A stretch of DNA of 64,000 nt from Geopsychrobacter electrodiphilus DSM 16401 (lineage in GTDB: Bacteria > Desulfobacterota > Desulfuromonadia > Desulfuromonadales > Geopsychrobacteraceae). Under the pieces are notes generated by a model. It saw nothing but the letters and a program-made list of their open reading frames with translations, had not been told where the DNA came from and made no database searches. This document shows positions 51,955 to 59,870 of the stretch, piece after piece. How positions within the stretch are numbered: the first letter of the stretch is position 1; each line of letters opens with the position of its first letter. Position numbers and translations under genes: made by a program. Location: assembly GCF_000384395.1 (NCBI RefSeq), contig NZ_ARWE01000001.1, forward strand, positions 868,001-932,000. Direction: 5' to 3'.

Positions 51955-52928
51955 TCAGACCCTCCCATCAACTCAGGCCAAATCAGCACCCGCACCTGTT
52001 TCGCATGGTTCGCAATGCACGCAGCCGCCTGCATCGCCCCCTTGTAGCCGGTATTATCAGCGTCATACACAATCAGCACGCCGCGGTCCTTCATTGCCTG
52101 GCTAAACTCTTCCGTCCAGGTACCGGCACCGGCCGTCTGCGTAACAGCGTTCAACCCCTGACTCAAGGCACACAGCAGATCCGACTCACCTTCAACCACC
52201 CACAGCAAACCCGGCTTCCATTGCGCCGGCGGCGGGTAAAGGCGCGTGCGGCCGTAATCGATCGGCTTCTCCCCGCAAGCAGCGCACACCTTCGCCTTGT
52301 CAACCTTGGTCCAGGCACCACCGCAGGCATGACACTGCTGGTCGTACCAGCTGATGATCTTCATCTTCGCGGCACCAGGCTGATACAGGCGGATATTGCA
52401 CAAACGCCCCTCATCATCCCGAATCGGCATGGCGATCTTCTTGTACCGACCACCCGCCACAAACTCACGCAGTCCCATCCGGGTAATAACCTCCGGCGTC
52501 CAGCCGCGCGACTTCACCAGCTCGGCAATTCGCTCAGCCGGGAGGGGAGGGAGGGCCGCATAGATCGACTCATCAACAAACGCATCAGGCAGGGGTGCCG
52601 GCTTCGGCTTCGCTGTTGGTTTTTTGGTGGGAGATTTCGGCTTGGTAAACGATGAGCTGTCCCCGAATTCCGTCTTGAAGGCCTTCAGGTCCTGACGATC
52701 CAGACCGTTCACCTCGCACCACAGGTTGACCAGGTCGCCCCCCTCGTTGCAGCCCTTGCACTTGTACCAGTCATCCCCGAAGTGATAAACGAACGATGCC
52801 GAGCTATCAGCATGCAAAGGGCACTTTCCGTGCTGCTTCACATCGCCATAAATCCGATCGACCTGAAACAATCCCTCGGCGATTTGCTTACGCTCGCTCG
52901 CGGTCAAATTATCTGCAGCCCAGCCCAT
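51951..52928 (-). CDS. Phage DNA primase (zinc-finger + TOPRIM)
   Basis: The 325-residue protein opens with a CHC2-type zinc finger (KCPLHADSSASF, DDWYKCKGCNEGGD). A second Cys-rich insertion follows (CHACGG, CAACGEKP). It then has a TOPRIM domain with VVEGESD (Glu) and VLIVYDADNTG (Asp-x-Asp). It synthesises RNA primers, as the N-terminal half of gp4/P4-type proteins does, but here it is a separate gene from the helicase. Confidence 0.85.
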   Translation of the reverse strand: MGWAADNLTASERKQIAEGLFQVDRIYGDVKQHGKCPLHADSSASFVYHFGDDWYKCKGCNEGGDLVNLWCEVNGLDRQDLKAFKTEFGDSSSFTKPKSPTKKPTAKPKPAPLPDAFVDESIYAALPPLPAERIAELVKSRGWTPEVITRMGLREFVAGGRYKKIAMPIRDDEGRLCNIRLYQPGAAKMKIISWYDQQCHACGGAWTKVDKAKVCAACGEKPIDYGRTRLYPPPAQWKPGLLWVVEGESDLLCALSQGLNAVTQTAGAGTWTEEFSQAMKDRGVLIVYDADNTGYKGAMQAAACIANHAKQVRVLIWPELMGGSE

Positions 52929-53266
52929 TAACAGCGAACCTCAAACAATCCAGCCTGAGATCCTTCGCCGCGCTCAGCAAAGGCCTGCAGCCATTGACGC
53001 AACAACGCCTGAGCCATCGAGCACTCGCGTTTAAATATCGGTAAATCCTTCGCCTTTTCGGCGTCCATAATCCGACGCCATGCCGCAATCAACTGATCAT
53101 AAGCATCGCCAAGTTCAACCTGCAGCCAGGCTGTAAAGCCGACCGGGCAGCGGTTAAATTCCAACGTCAACGCATCAATCGACTTACCAGCCTCATCCCG
53201 ATCGAACTCACGCTCAGTCGGTGCGCTGCCGTGCTTCATCAATCCAGATAGATCGGCTAAACTCAT
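52928..53266 (-). CDS. Phage protein of unknown function
   Basis: The ATG at 53266 is preceded by GGAGGG, giving 112 residues. The sequence is mainly helical (LEFNRCPVGFTAWLQVELGDAYDQLIAAWRRIMDAEKA, split here for reference) and polar, with no catalytic motif. It overlaps the primase start by 1 bp, so it is a co-translated early gene. No family recognised. Confidence 0.5.
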   Translation of the reverse strand: MSLADLSGLMKHGSAPTEREFDRDEAGKSIDALTLEFNRCPVGFTAWLQVELGDAYDQLIAAWRRIMDAEKAKDLPIFKRECSMAQALLRQWLQAFAERGEGSQAGLFEVRC

Positions 53267-53279
53267 TTGAAACCCTCCA

Positions 53280-53477
53280 TCAAAACGCCTGCTCAACTAA
53301 AAACGGGTTAGCCAGCTCAACCTCTAATCTGGCCTTCGTGGCCGCCAATACCCGATCGGCCATCTCATCACCATAAAAAGACCGGATATGCGGCTCACAC
53401 AGCGTGTGCGAATCATTGTCTTGAGCGGGGATATTCTGCTCGCGTTGGCACAGACAGCAAATCGACCGAACTTCCAT
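53280..53477 (-). CDS. Small Cys-rich phage protein
   Basis: The 65-residue protein has CCLCQ near the N-terminus and a distal Cys/His (LCEPH), a probable zinc-binding knuckle, then a helical C-terminus. Its ATG overlaps the stop of the preceding gene (TGATG). Likely a nucleic-acid-binding accessory protein. Confidence 0.5.
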   Translation of the reverse strand: MEVRSICCLCQREQNIPAQDNDSHTLCEPHIRSFYGDEMADRVLAATKARLEVELANPFLVEQAF

Positions 53478-53671
53478 CACAGCCCCCTCGCCAGAAACGC
53501 ATGATCAATCACACCATCGAGGCCGCGATACTTGCACGGCAGATAGTTCGGGCAATCAGGCAGCACCTCATCAGCCGCATACGCCGCCAGCGCCTCACGG
53601 CACCGCTGAGGCAACAACACACAGCTGGTTTTACGCAGACATCCATTACAATCAACGACGTTCTCAGACAT
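53477..53671 (-). CDS. Small Cys-rich phage protein
   Basis: The ATG at 53671 (GGGAGG upstream) gives 64 residues with DCNGCLRKTSC, QRC and DCPNYLPC: seven Cys in short spacing, suggesting a zinc-binding or disulfide-rich fold. It is followed immediately by another Cys-rich gene. No family recognised. Confidence 0.5.
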   Translation of the reverse strand: MSENVVDCNGCLRKTSCVLLPQRCREALAAYAADEVLPDCPNYLPCKYRGLDGVIDHAFLARGL

Positions 53672-53714
53672 TTGCAGCCTCCCTGTCTCGCAAGGGTTAC
53701 CTGAAAAAAACCGA

Positions 53715-53843
53715 TCACTTGTCGACACCAGCAACGCAATACCCAGGGACTTGCAGCTGGCTCTCAAGGTCAGACGTACCAGACCAACCGAAAGCCACCA
53801 AAATCAGCACCACCACCAGGTATCCATACAGATTCTTTTTCAT
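53715..53843 (-). CDS. 42-residue membrane or exported peptide
   Basis: A short frame begins MKKNLYGYLVVVLILVAFGW, a signal-anchor-like segment, with AGGAG 8 bp before the ATG, and continues for 22 polar residues. It sits in the early operon 43 bp upstream of the Cys-rich gene start. A small membrane-active phage peptide is plausible. Confidence 0.55.
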   Translation of the reverse strand: MKKNLYGYLVVVLILVAFGWSGTSDLESQLQVPGYCVAGVDK

Positions 53844-54015
53844 GGTTTTGCTCCTGAATATAAAAAGGGCCAGGGACCGCAGGAGGGGGGTAGCAGCCCC
53901 CAGCCCTTTACACCTGCCAGCCGAATTGCCAGCAAGATCAAATTAAAATAAGTGCCTGTCTTTCCAGGCTGTCATGCGACCAGAGGTTTGTGCGGCTCCT
54001 AGTACCGGAAAACCT

Positions 54016-54291
54016 TTAGCGAGTCCCGGGAGTGCGGGTGTCTGGTAAACCGGGGACTGTCACGAGCGTCAACTCTGCCCCTAAATATCCATGAGGGTGC
54101 CGTTTCGCCCTTTTCACCTCTCCCTGTGTCGCAAACTCTTTCGCCGCCAACCGCTCACGCGCCACCCGCTTCAATCGCACCAATAGCGGGAACAGATTCT
54201 CGGCTAAATGCTGATACTGCTGGTCGGTCAGATCGGATCGCTGCACCTGGTAGGGTCGATTGACTAGATTCGTTGATTTATCGCTTGCCAT
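54016..54291 (-). CDS. Early phage protein, unknown
   Basis: The ATG at 54291 (GGAAGG upstream) gives 91 residues. The sequence is basic and helical in the middle (HLAENLFPLLVRLKRVARERLAAKE) and ends in a Pro/Thr-rich tail. No motif recognised. Confidence 0.45.
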   Translation of the reverse strand: MASDKSTNLVNRPYQVQRSDLTDQQYQHLAENLFPLLVRLKRVARERLAAKEFATQGEVKRAKRHPHGYLGAELTLVTVPGLPDTRTPGTR

Positions 54292-54328
54292 CTGCCATCC
54301 TTCCCAAAACCAATCAGAGGGGATAAAA

Positions 54329-54535
54329 ATGGAACTCATCACCTACCTGAACAGGTCCGCAGTTAAGATCACTTGCTCTTTTTGCGGATCACCGTTCGTC
54401 GTTTTTGTTGAAAACCTTGCGCCACATAACCTCTACCCGTGCCCAACCTGTGGAACCCGAAGAGAGTTCGTTAAAGAGGATCACCTTTCGATCCTCGCTC
54501 AGAAATCCGAACGGGATCTGCCTGGCAAGGGTTGA
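54329..54535 (+). CDS. Zinc-ribbon protein on the opposite strand
   Basis: On the plus strand an ATG at 54329 with AGAGGGG upstream starts 68 residues with CSFCG and CPTCG, a good zinc ribbon. The gene is divergent from 54291 (37 bp) and overlaps the 3' end of 54471-54854 by 65 bp. It breaks the direction of the early operon, so it may be an independent moron or a fortuitous frame; the paired Cys motifs favour a real gene. Confidence 0.45.
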   Translation: MELITYLNRSAVKITCSFCGSPFVVFVENLAPHNLYPCPTCGTRREFVKEDHLSILAQKSERDLPGKG

Positions 54536-54854
54536 ACGTTTTGCAACGTTCATTCAGGGCCATGATCTCCGTCTCAAGCCGCTGAGCATCTGCAGCGGTC
54601 GTCTCACGAGCCAGCGCAGGGGTAAACGGTAATGATCGCTCGGCATCGTCCCAATCCCAATCATCAATAAACTCAAGATGCTCACGATCCTCATCTGTCA
54701 GCGGCTCCAGGTCGTCAAACGAGCGACCCTGAATCTCGACACCACAGCAACGGCAAAAGGTCAGATATGATGGCGAGATATAAACGCAGTCGCCAAAGTC
54801 GTGGCCCTTGAATAGGCAGATCAGTTTTTTAATCAGGCGCGAAAGGTATTTCAT
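54471..54854 (-). CDS. DUF1660-like prophage protein
   Basis: The 127-residue product starts MKYLSRLIKKLICLFKGHDF and has TFCRCCGVEI, the C-x-x-C pattern and Gly-His segment of small DUF1660-type prophage proteins. The C-terminal half is acidic. GGAGGGG lies in the 3' end of the upstream regulator gene. Role unknown. Confidence 0.55.
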   Translation of the reverse strand: MKYLSRLIKKLICLFKGHDFGDCVYISPSYLTFCRCCGVEIQGRSFDDLEPLTDEDREHLEFIDDWDWDDAERSLPFTPALARETTAADAQRLETEIMALNERCKTFNPCQADPVRISERGSKGDPL

Positions 54855-54857
54855 GCC

Positions 54858-55442
54858 TTACCCCTCCGTGCCAGTACGACGATCCTCACCACTGCGCTCA
54901 GGCTTGTGATGACCGTGGTCGATACACTTCTGCTGTTGGTTGTCGATCACTTCTTGCAGTTCTTCCTGCGTGTGGATCTGCTTCAGCACCAGGTCAAACT
55001 TCAGCTCCTCAATCACCCGCTCAACATCAAGAATCTGCTCCATTGCCCGGACGAAAGTTGCCCGATATTCCGGATCACTCTTGAAGTCGATCTTCAAATA
55101 CTTCTCGGCCAGATCATCAGTCGCCAAGAGCGCCTCTTTCATTTCCTTCTGCATTTTGGAAACGATAGACGCCGGGTCATTGCGGATATTGTTCAATTCT
55201 GGATAGTTGCGCAGCATAATGTGTTGTCTGATGGGGCAGGTTTGGCAGTGATGCAGGAGGATCTCAGGTGCGTTAAGGACCTCAGATATTCGGATTAATG
55301 TGCGAGCATCTGGCGGGTTCTTAAGCTCATCATTTTCAATTTTAGAGATAGTCCCCTTTGTTAACCCAACAAGAGCACCGAGGTCCTCTCCGCGCATCTT
55401 GGCTTTATTTCTTGCCGCTTTTATTTGCTGGCCTAAAGTCAT
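54858..55442 (-). CDS. XRE-family Cro-like early regulator
   Basis: The ATG at 55442 follows GGAGG. Residues 1-65 form an HTH_3 domain (LGQQIKAARNKAKMRGEDLG, LTKGTISKIENDE). The remaining 130 residues are helical and charged, with CQTCPIRQH. It is divergent from the CI-like gene across a 192-bp operator region and heads the minus-strand early operon, which is the Cro position. Unlike lambda Cro it has a large C-terminal part. Confidence 0.75.
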   Translation of the reverse strand: MTLGQQIKAARNKAKMRGEDLGALVGLTKGTISKIENDELKNPPDARTLIRISEVLNAPEILLHHCQTCPIRQHIMLRNYPELNNIRNDPASIVSKMQKEMKEALLATDDLAEKYLKIDFKSDPEYRATFVRAMEQILDVERVIEELKFDLVLKQIHTQEELQEVIDNQQQKCIDHGHHKPERSGEDRRTGTEG

Positions 55443-55471
55443 TTCAACCTCCAATGTTTCCTTTTGTAAAA

Positions 55472-55500
55472 CTTATAGTTGCTTAAAAGGATACTGTCAA
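55472..55500 (-). promoter_or_regulatory. Early (PR-like) promoter
   Basis: On the minus strand TTGACA (55500-55495) and TATAAG (55477-55472) are separated by exactly 17 bp, near consensus. It drives the Cro-like gene starting at 55442. Confidence 0.8.
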
Positions 55501-55585
55501 GCATAAAAAATCATTATACGAAACATTTAGCACATAAAGGTTACCCTTGTATCACCATAAGCTACTAATTTATAAGGTGTATCTT
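55483..55585. promoter_or_regulatory. Candidate operator sites between cI-like and cro-like genes
   Basis: Three similar sequences occur: TTAAAAGGATACTGTC (55483), ACATAAAGGTTACCCT (55532) and TTATAAGGTGTATCTT (55570), sharing A-A/T-AAGG followed by AC or AT. The first lies between the -35 and -10 of the early promoter. They may bind the two XRE proteins; the match is loose. Confidence 0.35.
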
Positions 55586-55599
55586 TTAAAGAAACAAGT

Positions 55600-55628
55600 T
55601 TGACAAACGGAAATTTTTTATCTTAAAT
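55600..55628 (+). promoter_or_regulatory. Repressor-gene promoter giving a leaderless transcript
   Basis: TTGACA at 55600-55605 and TTAAAT at 55623-55628, spacing 17. The transcript would begin at or within a base or two of the ATG at 55635, and no Shine-Dalgarno is present, as for the lambda cI message from PRM. Confidence 0.6.
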
Positions 55629-55634
55629 AGACAC

Positions 55635-56081
55635 ATGGAAGATAAAACAAGAGGCATAGGCAGGAGGGTTCGGGATATCCGCGAGAAGTTAAATCTCACG
55701 CAGGAAGACCTCGGAAAAATTCTCGGAGTTGAAAAAGGGACTGTCTCAAAATATGAAAATGAGGGTACAAAGCTGAGCCCAGATGCTCTCGCAACTATTG
55801 CGAGCATGGGTAAATCAACCATTGACTGGCTTGTGATCGGTAAAGGGCCAGGACCTGGCGCACACTCAAACACCAACGAAACACAAACGCCATACGGGGG
55901 CCTCAACCGAGAACTCGCGGCCGAGGTTGTCAGTTTCATCTTCGAAACTGCAAATGAACTCGGGGTGACGCTCATCCCCGAAAAAGCCAAAAACCTGTTC
56001 TTAATGATTCATGATGAATTCGCTGCCACCAAGCAGATCGACAAAGCCAAGGTTATTCAATTGATCCGCCTCGCGGCCTGA
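55635..56081 (+). CDS. CI-like XRE repressor
   Basis: The 148-residue protein has an N-terminal HTH (residues 8-63: GRRVRDIREKLNLTQEDLGKIL, VEKGTVSKYENEG) and a helical C-terminal domain (LNRELAAEVVSFIFETANELG). It lacks the LexA-type Ser-Lys peptidase, so RecA-dependent self-cleavage is not expected and induction must use another route. It is transcribed away from the lytic genes and towards the cargo region, the repressor position. Confidence 0.75.
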   Translation: MEDKTRGIGRRVRDIREKLNLTQEDLGKILGVEKGTVSKYENEGTKLSPDALATIASMGKSTIDWLVIGKGPGPGAHSNTNETQTPYGGLNRELAAEVVSFIFETANELGVTLIPEKAKNLFLMIHDEFAATKQIDKAKVIQLIRLAA

Positions 56082-56112
56082 TCCGCAACCACCACAGCAG
56101 AAGGAGGGGTCC

Positions 56113-56640
56113 TTGTCTGTAGAACAGTTCAACCAACAAAAACGAAGTCTTGCCCAGGCGTTCAGGGGGGCCGTTGATGCAGGTAAGCCTGGTCACAGCA
56201 AACAACCAGCGGCCATTAAGTGGCTGATACCGGTGCTGCTGATCTGCACCATGCTACCTATCGATGCTGCTGCCGTTTTTTTATCATTGACCGCAGCCAT
56301 TACAATAATGATCACCATTGCAGCCGCCTGGCAGAAGATCATCATCCTCAACAAATCGACAACGCAGATCATTGCGGGTCTTGCCATCGTCTCGATTCTC
56401 TCCGGGTGTGGCCCGGTATTGTTCGGCACCCCAAATGACCTCAGCTTCTTCGACCTTGGCCACCACCCAGACGTCAAAACCTATACTGTGCAAAAAGTCG
56501 GTGTCTTCGGCTTCGGCCTTGAAGGGGCAACAGTTGAAACAGCCATGAAAGAAGCCGACATCAAAAATGTTATCGCCATGCAAACCGTCCGTGGTTACGG
56601 GCTGATCAGCATGTCGCGTATCACGATCGCTGGGAAATAA
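56113..56640 (+). CDS. Membrane protein with TRL-like C-terminal domain
   Basis: The likely start is a TTG at 56113 with AGGAGGGG upstream, giving 175 residues. Two hydrophobic stretches lie at about 34-74, and a third at about 86-99 ends in ILSGCG, which looks like a lipobox. The last 75 residues (GPVLFGTPNDLSFFDLG, VGVFGFGLEGATVETAM) resemble TRL-type exported proteins. It could be a fusion of an anchor and a lipoprotein-like domain. It is the first cargo gene after the repressor. Confidence 0.5.
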   Translation: MSVEQFNQQKRSLAQAFRGAVDAGKPGHSKQPAAIKWLIPVLLICTMLPIDAAAVFLSLTAAITIMITIAAAWQKIIILNKSTTQIIAGLAIVSILSGCGPVLFGTPNDLSFFDLGHHPDVKTYTVQKVGVFGFGLEGATVETAMKEADIKNVIAMQTVRGYGLISMSRITIAGK

Positions 56641-56658
56641 GAAAAGGGAACGAAAATA

Positions 56659-57003
56659 ATGAGATATATAATTCTTATGGCCGCAACTGCTCTTTCAGGC
56701 TGTGTTTCATCAATGATTCTAAACATCCCTGATTTTTCAAAAATAGAAGACAACCATAAAACGCTAATAGCAGAGACAACCGATATCGGGCTGCAGACCT
56801 TGTATGAAAATCAAAGTTTGACCCACTACATTGTTGGAAAAACTAATGTGTATTGTTCCGAGTTGTTCTCAATGGATAAAGATAAATATCGATGTTTTTC
56901 TCTTGAAGGTAAAAACTTAACTCAAGGGATGAATCCGCTAACATTCAAACTGGCACCACTTAAAACTGTGGTCCCTGTAAAATTCGCAGCGTTGCATCAA
57001 TAA
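56659..57003 (+). CDS. Small phage-borne lipoprotein
   Basis: A signal peptide with lipobox ALSGC (Cys 15) starts this 114-residue product. The mature part is polar with two more Cys and no known domain. AAAAGGGAACG precedes the ATG. Prophage lipoproteins often block superinfection or alter the envelope; this is inference. Confidence 0.6.
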   Translation: MRYIILMAATALSGCVSSMILNIPDFSKIEDNHKTLIAETTDIGLQTLYENQSLTHYIVGKTNVYCSELFSMDKDKYRCFSLEGKNLTQGMNPLTFKLAPLKTVVPVKFAALHQ

Positions 57004-57067
57004 CGTAAATGAACGCCGCAATCCGCGGATCAGCGTCGCCGGAAAATAAGTAAAGGGGAGGGGAACA

Positions 57068-57631
57068 ATGGCAGGAGCTATTCTCGCGAGTCTAATATTG
57101 GTAGGCATTCTGATATTCGCGATGGTTGCCTTTGCGAAGAAATCTCGGCCAGAAAACTATAACCAGTCAACGCAAAGCCCACTATCCGACACAAATTCGT
57201 TTGAAGCCACAGTTACCCGTGTCATTCGTACAGTAGATAGCCCAAAAAAAGACGCCTCACTTGAAAAAATGATCCTCGGCACAAAATGTCGGATCGAATG
57301 GTTTAGCGACTACCTGGATGTTTACAAAATATCAGACTCAGAAGAGCAACACGACGACCCAAGGCGGTGGGTTGATGTCTTTGTTGATAACGAGCGCTAT
57401 GGATATGCATGGGGAGAAGGATATTGGACCCACAACTCAGATAATCTCGATAGAAGAGGTGATATTGAGCGGTGGATTTGTGAAATTCTTAACCAAAACT
57501 ATGAGAGCTGCCTCCCTCACCAGCTTGAAACGCTATCAACGTTTGAGCAAGCCGGTGAATTTTGCATTAGAGGTAAGGGACCAACATTTAAGGTAACCGC
57601 CTGGATCAAAAAAAAAAGGCTATGTTGCTAA
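57068..57631 (+). CDS. Membrane-anchored cargo protein with A10 frameshift
   Basis: The 187-residue frame starts with a transmembrane helix (residues 4-23). A cytoplasmic/periplasmic domain follows with WVDVFVDNERYGYAWGEGYW and a C-x(12)-C pattern. The frame ends just after a run of ten A at 57608-57617. In the +1 frame the protein would continue for about 50 sensible residues (YVANFQIDDFYKG, LPIRCSGISSSIVVWL) to a stop at 57774-57776. Either a one-base indel has truncated it, or slippage on the A10 tract makes both forms. Confidence 0.6.
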   Translation: MAGAILASLILVGILIFAMVAFAKKSRPENYNQSTQSPLSDTNSFEATVTRVIRTVDSPKKDASLEKMILGTKCRIEWFSDYLDVYKISDSEEQHDDPRRWVDVFVDNERYGYAWGEGYWTHNSDNLDRRGDIERWICEILNQNYESCLPHQLETLSTFEQAGEFCIRGKGPTFKVTAWIKKKRLCC

Positions 57632-57789
57632 TTTTCAGATAGACGATTTTTACAAAGGGAAGCTCAACATTAGATCCCAAAACATAGAACTCCCTATAAG
57701 GTGTTCAGGAATTTCTAGTAGTATTGTCGTTTGGCTTACCGCAGAAATTCATAAACTGCAAAAAGCAGAAGCATAGCGAGGTCAACACA

Positions 57790-58209
57790 ATGATATATAT
57801 TGTTGTTTGGGTTATTTGTGGGTTTATCTGCTCAGTAATCGCCGGATCAAAAGGTCGAAGCTCTGGAGCTTTTTTCTTTCTCGGAATTCTTTTTGGCCCC
57901 ATCGGTATAATTATTGCCGCAGTCATCCCCAAAAACGACCTGGTTATCGAAAAAGATGCTATTCAAAACGGACATATGAAGAAATGTCCCAAGTGTGCTG
58001 AAGCGATAAAAGCAGAGGCTGTTGTTTGCCGATATTGTTCCTACGAATTTGGCGCAAAAAATGAACCCATTATAGGCGAAGCTCAACCCAATGAAATGAA
58101 ACAGGTTGACTGCGGACATTGTTCAACAACTATCAACTACTCCACAAAACTTGCAGGGACAACGGAGCGTTGCCCAAAGTGTAGCAATTTGATGATCTTC
58201 CCAGCATAG
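57790..58209 (+). CDS. Membrane protein with two zinc ribbons
   Basis: The ATG at 57790 follows GAGG. Residues 1-50 are two tight membrane helices with Gly-Pro-x-Gly (FFLGILFGPIGIIIAAVI), like GlsB/YeaQ small membrane proteins. A zinc ribbon follows (CPKCAE ... CRYC), then a second (CGHC ... CPKC). Such host-like fusions are seen in exported/quality-control or defence contexts. It is the last gene before terminator copy A. Confidence 0.6.
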   Translation: MIYIVVWVICGFICSVIAGSKGRSSGAFFFLGILFGPIGIIIAAVIPKNDLVIEKDAIQNGHMKKCPKCAEAIKAEAVVCRYCSYEFGAKNEPIIGEAQPNEMKQVDCGHCSTTINYSTKLAGTTERCPKCSNLMIFPA

Positions 58210-58211
58210 AT

Positions 58212-58285
58212 AACCAGTTGCCCGCAGGGTACACCCCTAACGGTCGGCCCCCTCCGCCTGCGGGGGGGCACTCTGCGGGCTTTTT
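58212..58285 (+). terminator. Cargo-cassette terminator repeat, copy A
   Basis: AACCAGTTGCCCGCAG at 58212-58227 pairs through GCCCGCAG with CTGCGGGC (58273-58280), followed by TTTTTA. An inner C5/G-run hairpin is included. It is related to copies B and C downstream. Confidence 0.75.
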
Positions 58286-58383
58286 ATTTTTAAAGAATGA
58301 AACCGATGCTCGGCATCTGAAGAGGTTGGAAGCCGTAGCAGATGAATATCTCATCAAGGTTTGGACAACAGGAGGCGGGAACA

Positions 58384-58635
58384 ATGGCAAACAAAGAAGT
58401 AACTGGCAAAAAAGCAGCTAGCGCAGCATCAAAAACTCTTAAAAGTCCCACTGCGAGCAAAGCCGCTAAGTCAGCAGCTGCATCTGCTTTGAGTCAGACA
58501 AAAGCACCAGCTAAAGTGACCTCACCCAAAGCCGCAACGTCAGCATCAAAAACACTTACAAGCTCGAAATCAAGCAAACCCGCAAAAAGTGCAGCGGCCT
58601 CGGCCTTAACACAGAAGCCAAATCGGAAAAAATAG
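58384..58635 (+). CDS. Ala/Ser/Lys-rich repeat protein
   Basis: The ATG at 58384 (AGGAGG upstream) gives 83 residues made of two near-repeats: ASAASKTLKSPTASKAAKSA and SASKTLTSSKSSKPAKSA, each followed by AASAL-S/T-Q. It is highly basic and lacks aromatic residues, like a histone H1-type tail. Short proteins with this ASxxLxxxxxSKxxKSxAxSALSQ pattern are, as I recall, scattered in proteobacterial genomes without a known role. It lies alone between terminator copies A and B. Confidence 0.6.
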   Translation: MANKEVTGKKAASAASKTLKSPTASKAAKSAAASALSQTKAPAKVTSPKAATSASKTLTSSKSSKPAKSAAASALTQKPNRKK

Positions 58636-58656
58636 ATAAAACAGGAATAAACAGAC

Positions 58657-58729
58657 AACCAGTTGCCCGCAGAGTGTTCCTTAACGGTCGACACCCCTCC
58701 TCCCGAGGGAGCACTCTGTGGGCTTTTTT
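58657..58729 (+). terminator. Cargo-cassette terminator repeat, copy B
   Basis: AACCAGTTGCCCGCAGAGTG begins the element; GCCCGCAGAGTG (58665-58676) pairs with CACTCTGTGGGC (58712-58723), followed by TTTTTTA. It shares TAACGGTCG with copy A at the same internal place. Confidence 0.8.
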
Positions 58730-58865
58730 ATTAGAATCAAATACAAAAAGGTGGGGGAAATTAAGACCATATCGTATTTTGAACCCCCGTGTTACTGAAA
58801 TTGGGTAATGCTCCAGCGCATGTAATTTTCTATGTGATTAATAATATTTGAAAAAGGAGTTAATG

Positions 58866-59870
58866 ATGTACGTAAATCGAAAGGCAATGTATCAGGAATT
58901 GGAGCAGGCTAGAAATTCAAAAGTACTAGTTTATGTAACAGGAGATCGTCCTGGACTAGAAACCAGGATCGCGTCAGAAGTATATGACCTTTTTGTAAAC
59001 CAGTTGGATAAAATTGGAATAACTAATAAAATCTCTCTTTATCTCTATACACGTGGTGGAGATACACTTGCTGCATGGAGTATTATTAATTTAATAAAAC
59101 AATTCGCGGACGAAATTGAAGTTATAGTACCCTCAAAGTGCCATAGCGCTGGCACACTTATGGCCTTGGGTGCTAACAATATTATTATGACAAAGCAGGC
59201 CACTTTAGGGCCAATAGATCCAAGTATTAACGACCCACTGAACCCGCAGATACCAGGTGCTGCACCTGATGCAAAGGTTCCTGTTAGCGTAGAAGATATA
59301 AAGGGCTTCATAGAACTCGCAGTAGAAGAATGTAAAATGACAGGGCCAGAACACCTTAAAGACGTCATGTCAATACTTTCAAATAACGTTCATCCTTTGG
59401 TTCTTGGTCGTGTCTTTAGAGCAAAAAGCCAGATTCAAATGCTTGCAACAAAACTCATTAAAGAACACATTGAAGATGAAAGCATAGTAGAAAGGATTGT
59501 TAAGTTTTTATGTAGTGAATCTGGTAGCCATGATTACACGATTCACCGCAGGGAAGCACGGAATTCTCTGGGAATGTTAGTAGAAAAACCGGACGACGTA
59601 CTTTACGCGAAGATAAAAAATATTTATGATGATATTGAAAATGAATTAGCATTGACCTCTCGATTTGAACCAAACAGCTTTCTTGGTACTGACAACCAAA
59701 AAACATATGGCCTTAAGCGGTGTTTGCTTGAAAGTGTTGAAGGTGGAAGTCACTACTACGTTAGTGAAGGTGTGATTCGTCGCCAGCAAATTCAGCCACA
59801 ACCGGGGATAGTACAACAGGTAATCAATGATAACCGCAGCTTTGAGGGATGGAAATATGAAACACCATAG
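58866..59870 (+). CDS. SDH-family Clp-fold serine proteinase
   Basis: The second of two adjacent ATGs (58863, 58866) best fits the GGAG spacing, giving 334 residues. The Clp-fold core is clear: LYLYTRGGDTLAAWSIINLI (oxyanion-hole Gly-Gly), PSKCHSAGTLMALGANNIIM (nucleophilic Ser after Cys-His) and QATLGPIDPS. This is the pattern of the serine dehydrogenase proteinase (SDH_sah) family, ClpP/SppA relatives often found in mobile or defence-rich DNA. No membrane segment is seen. It overlaps a small downstream gene by 14 bp, forming a two-gene unit between terminators B and C. Confidence 0.8.
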   Translation: MYVNRKAMYQELEQARNSKVLVYVTGDRPGLETRIASEVYDLFVNQLDKIGITNKISLYLYTRGGDTLAAWSIINLIKQFADEIEVIVPSKCHSAGTLMALGANNIIMTKQATLGPIDPSINDPLNPQIPGAAPDAKVPVSVEDIKGFIELAVEECKMTGPEHLKDVMSILSNNVHPLVLGRVFRAKSQIQMLATKLIKEHIEDESIVERIVKFLCSESGSHDYTIHRREARNSLGMLVEKPDDVLYAKIKNIYDDIENELALTSRFEPNSFLGTDNQKTYGLKRCLLESVEGGSHYYVSEGVIRRQQIQPQPGIVQQVINDNRSFEGWKYETP

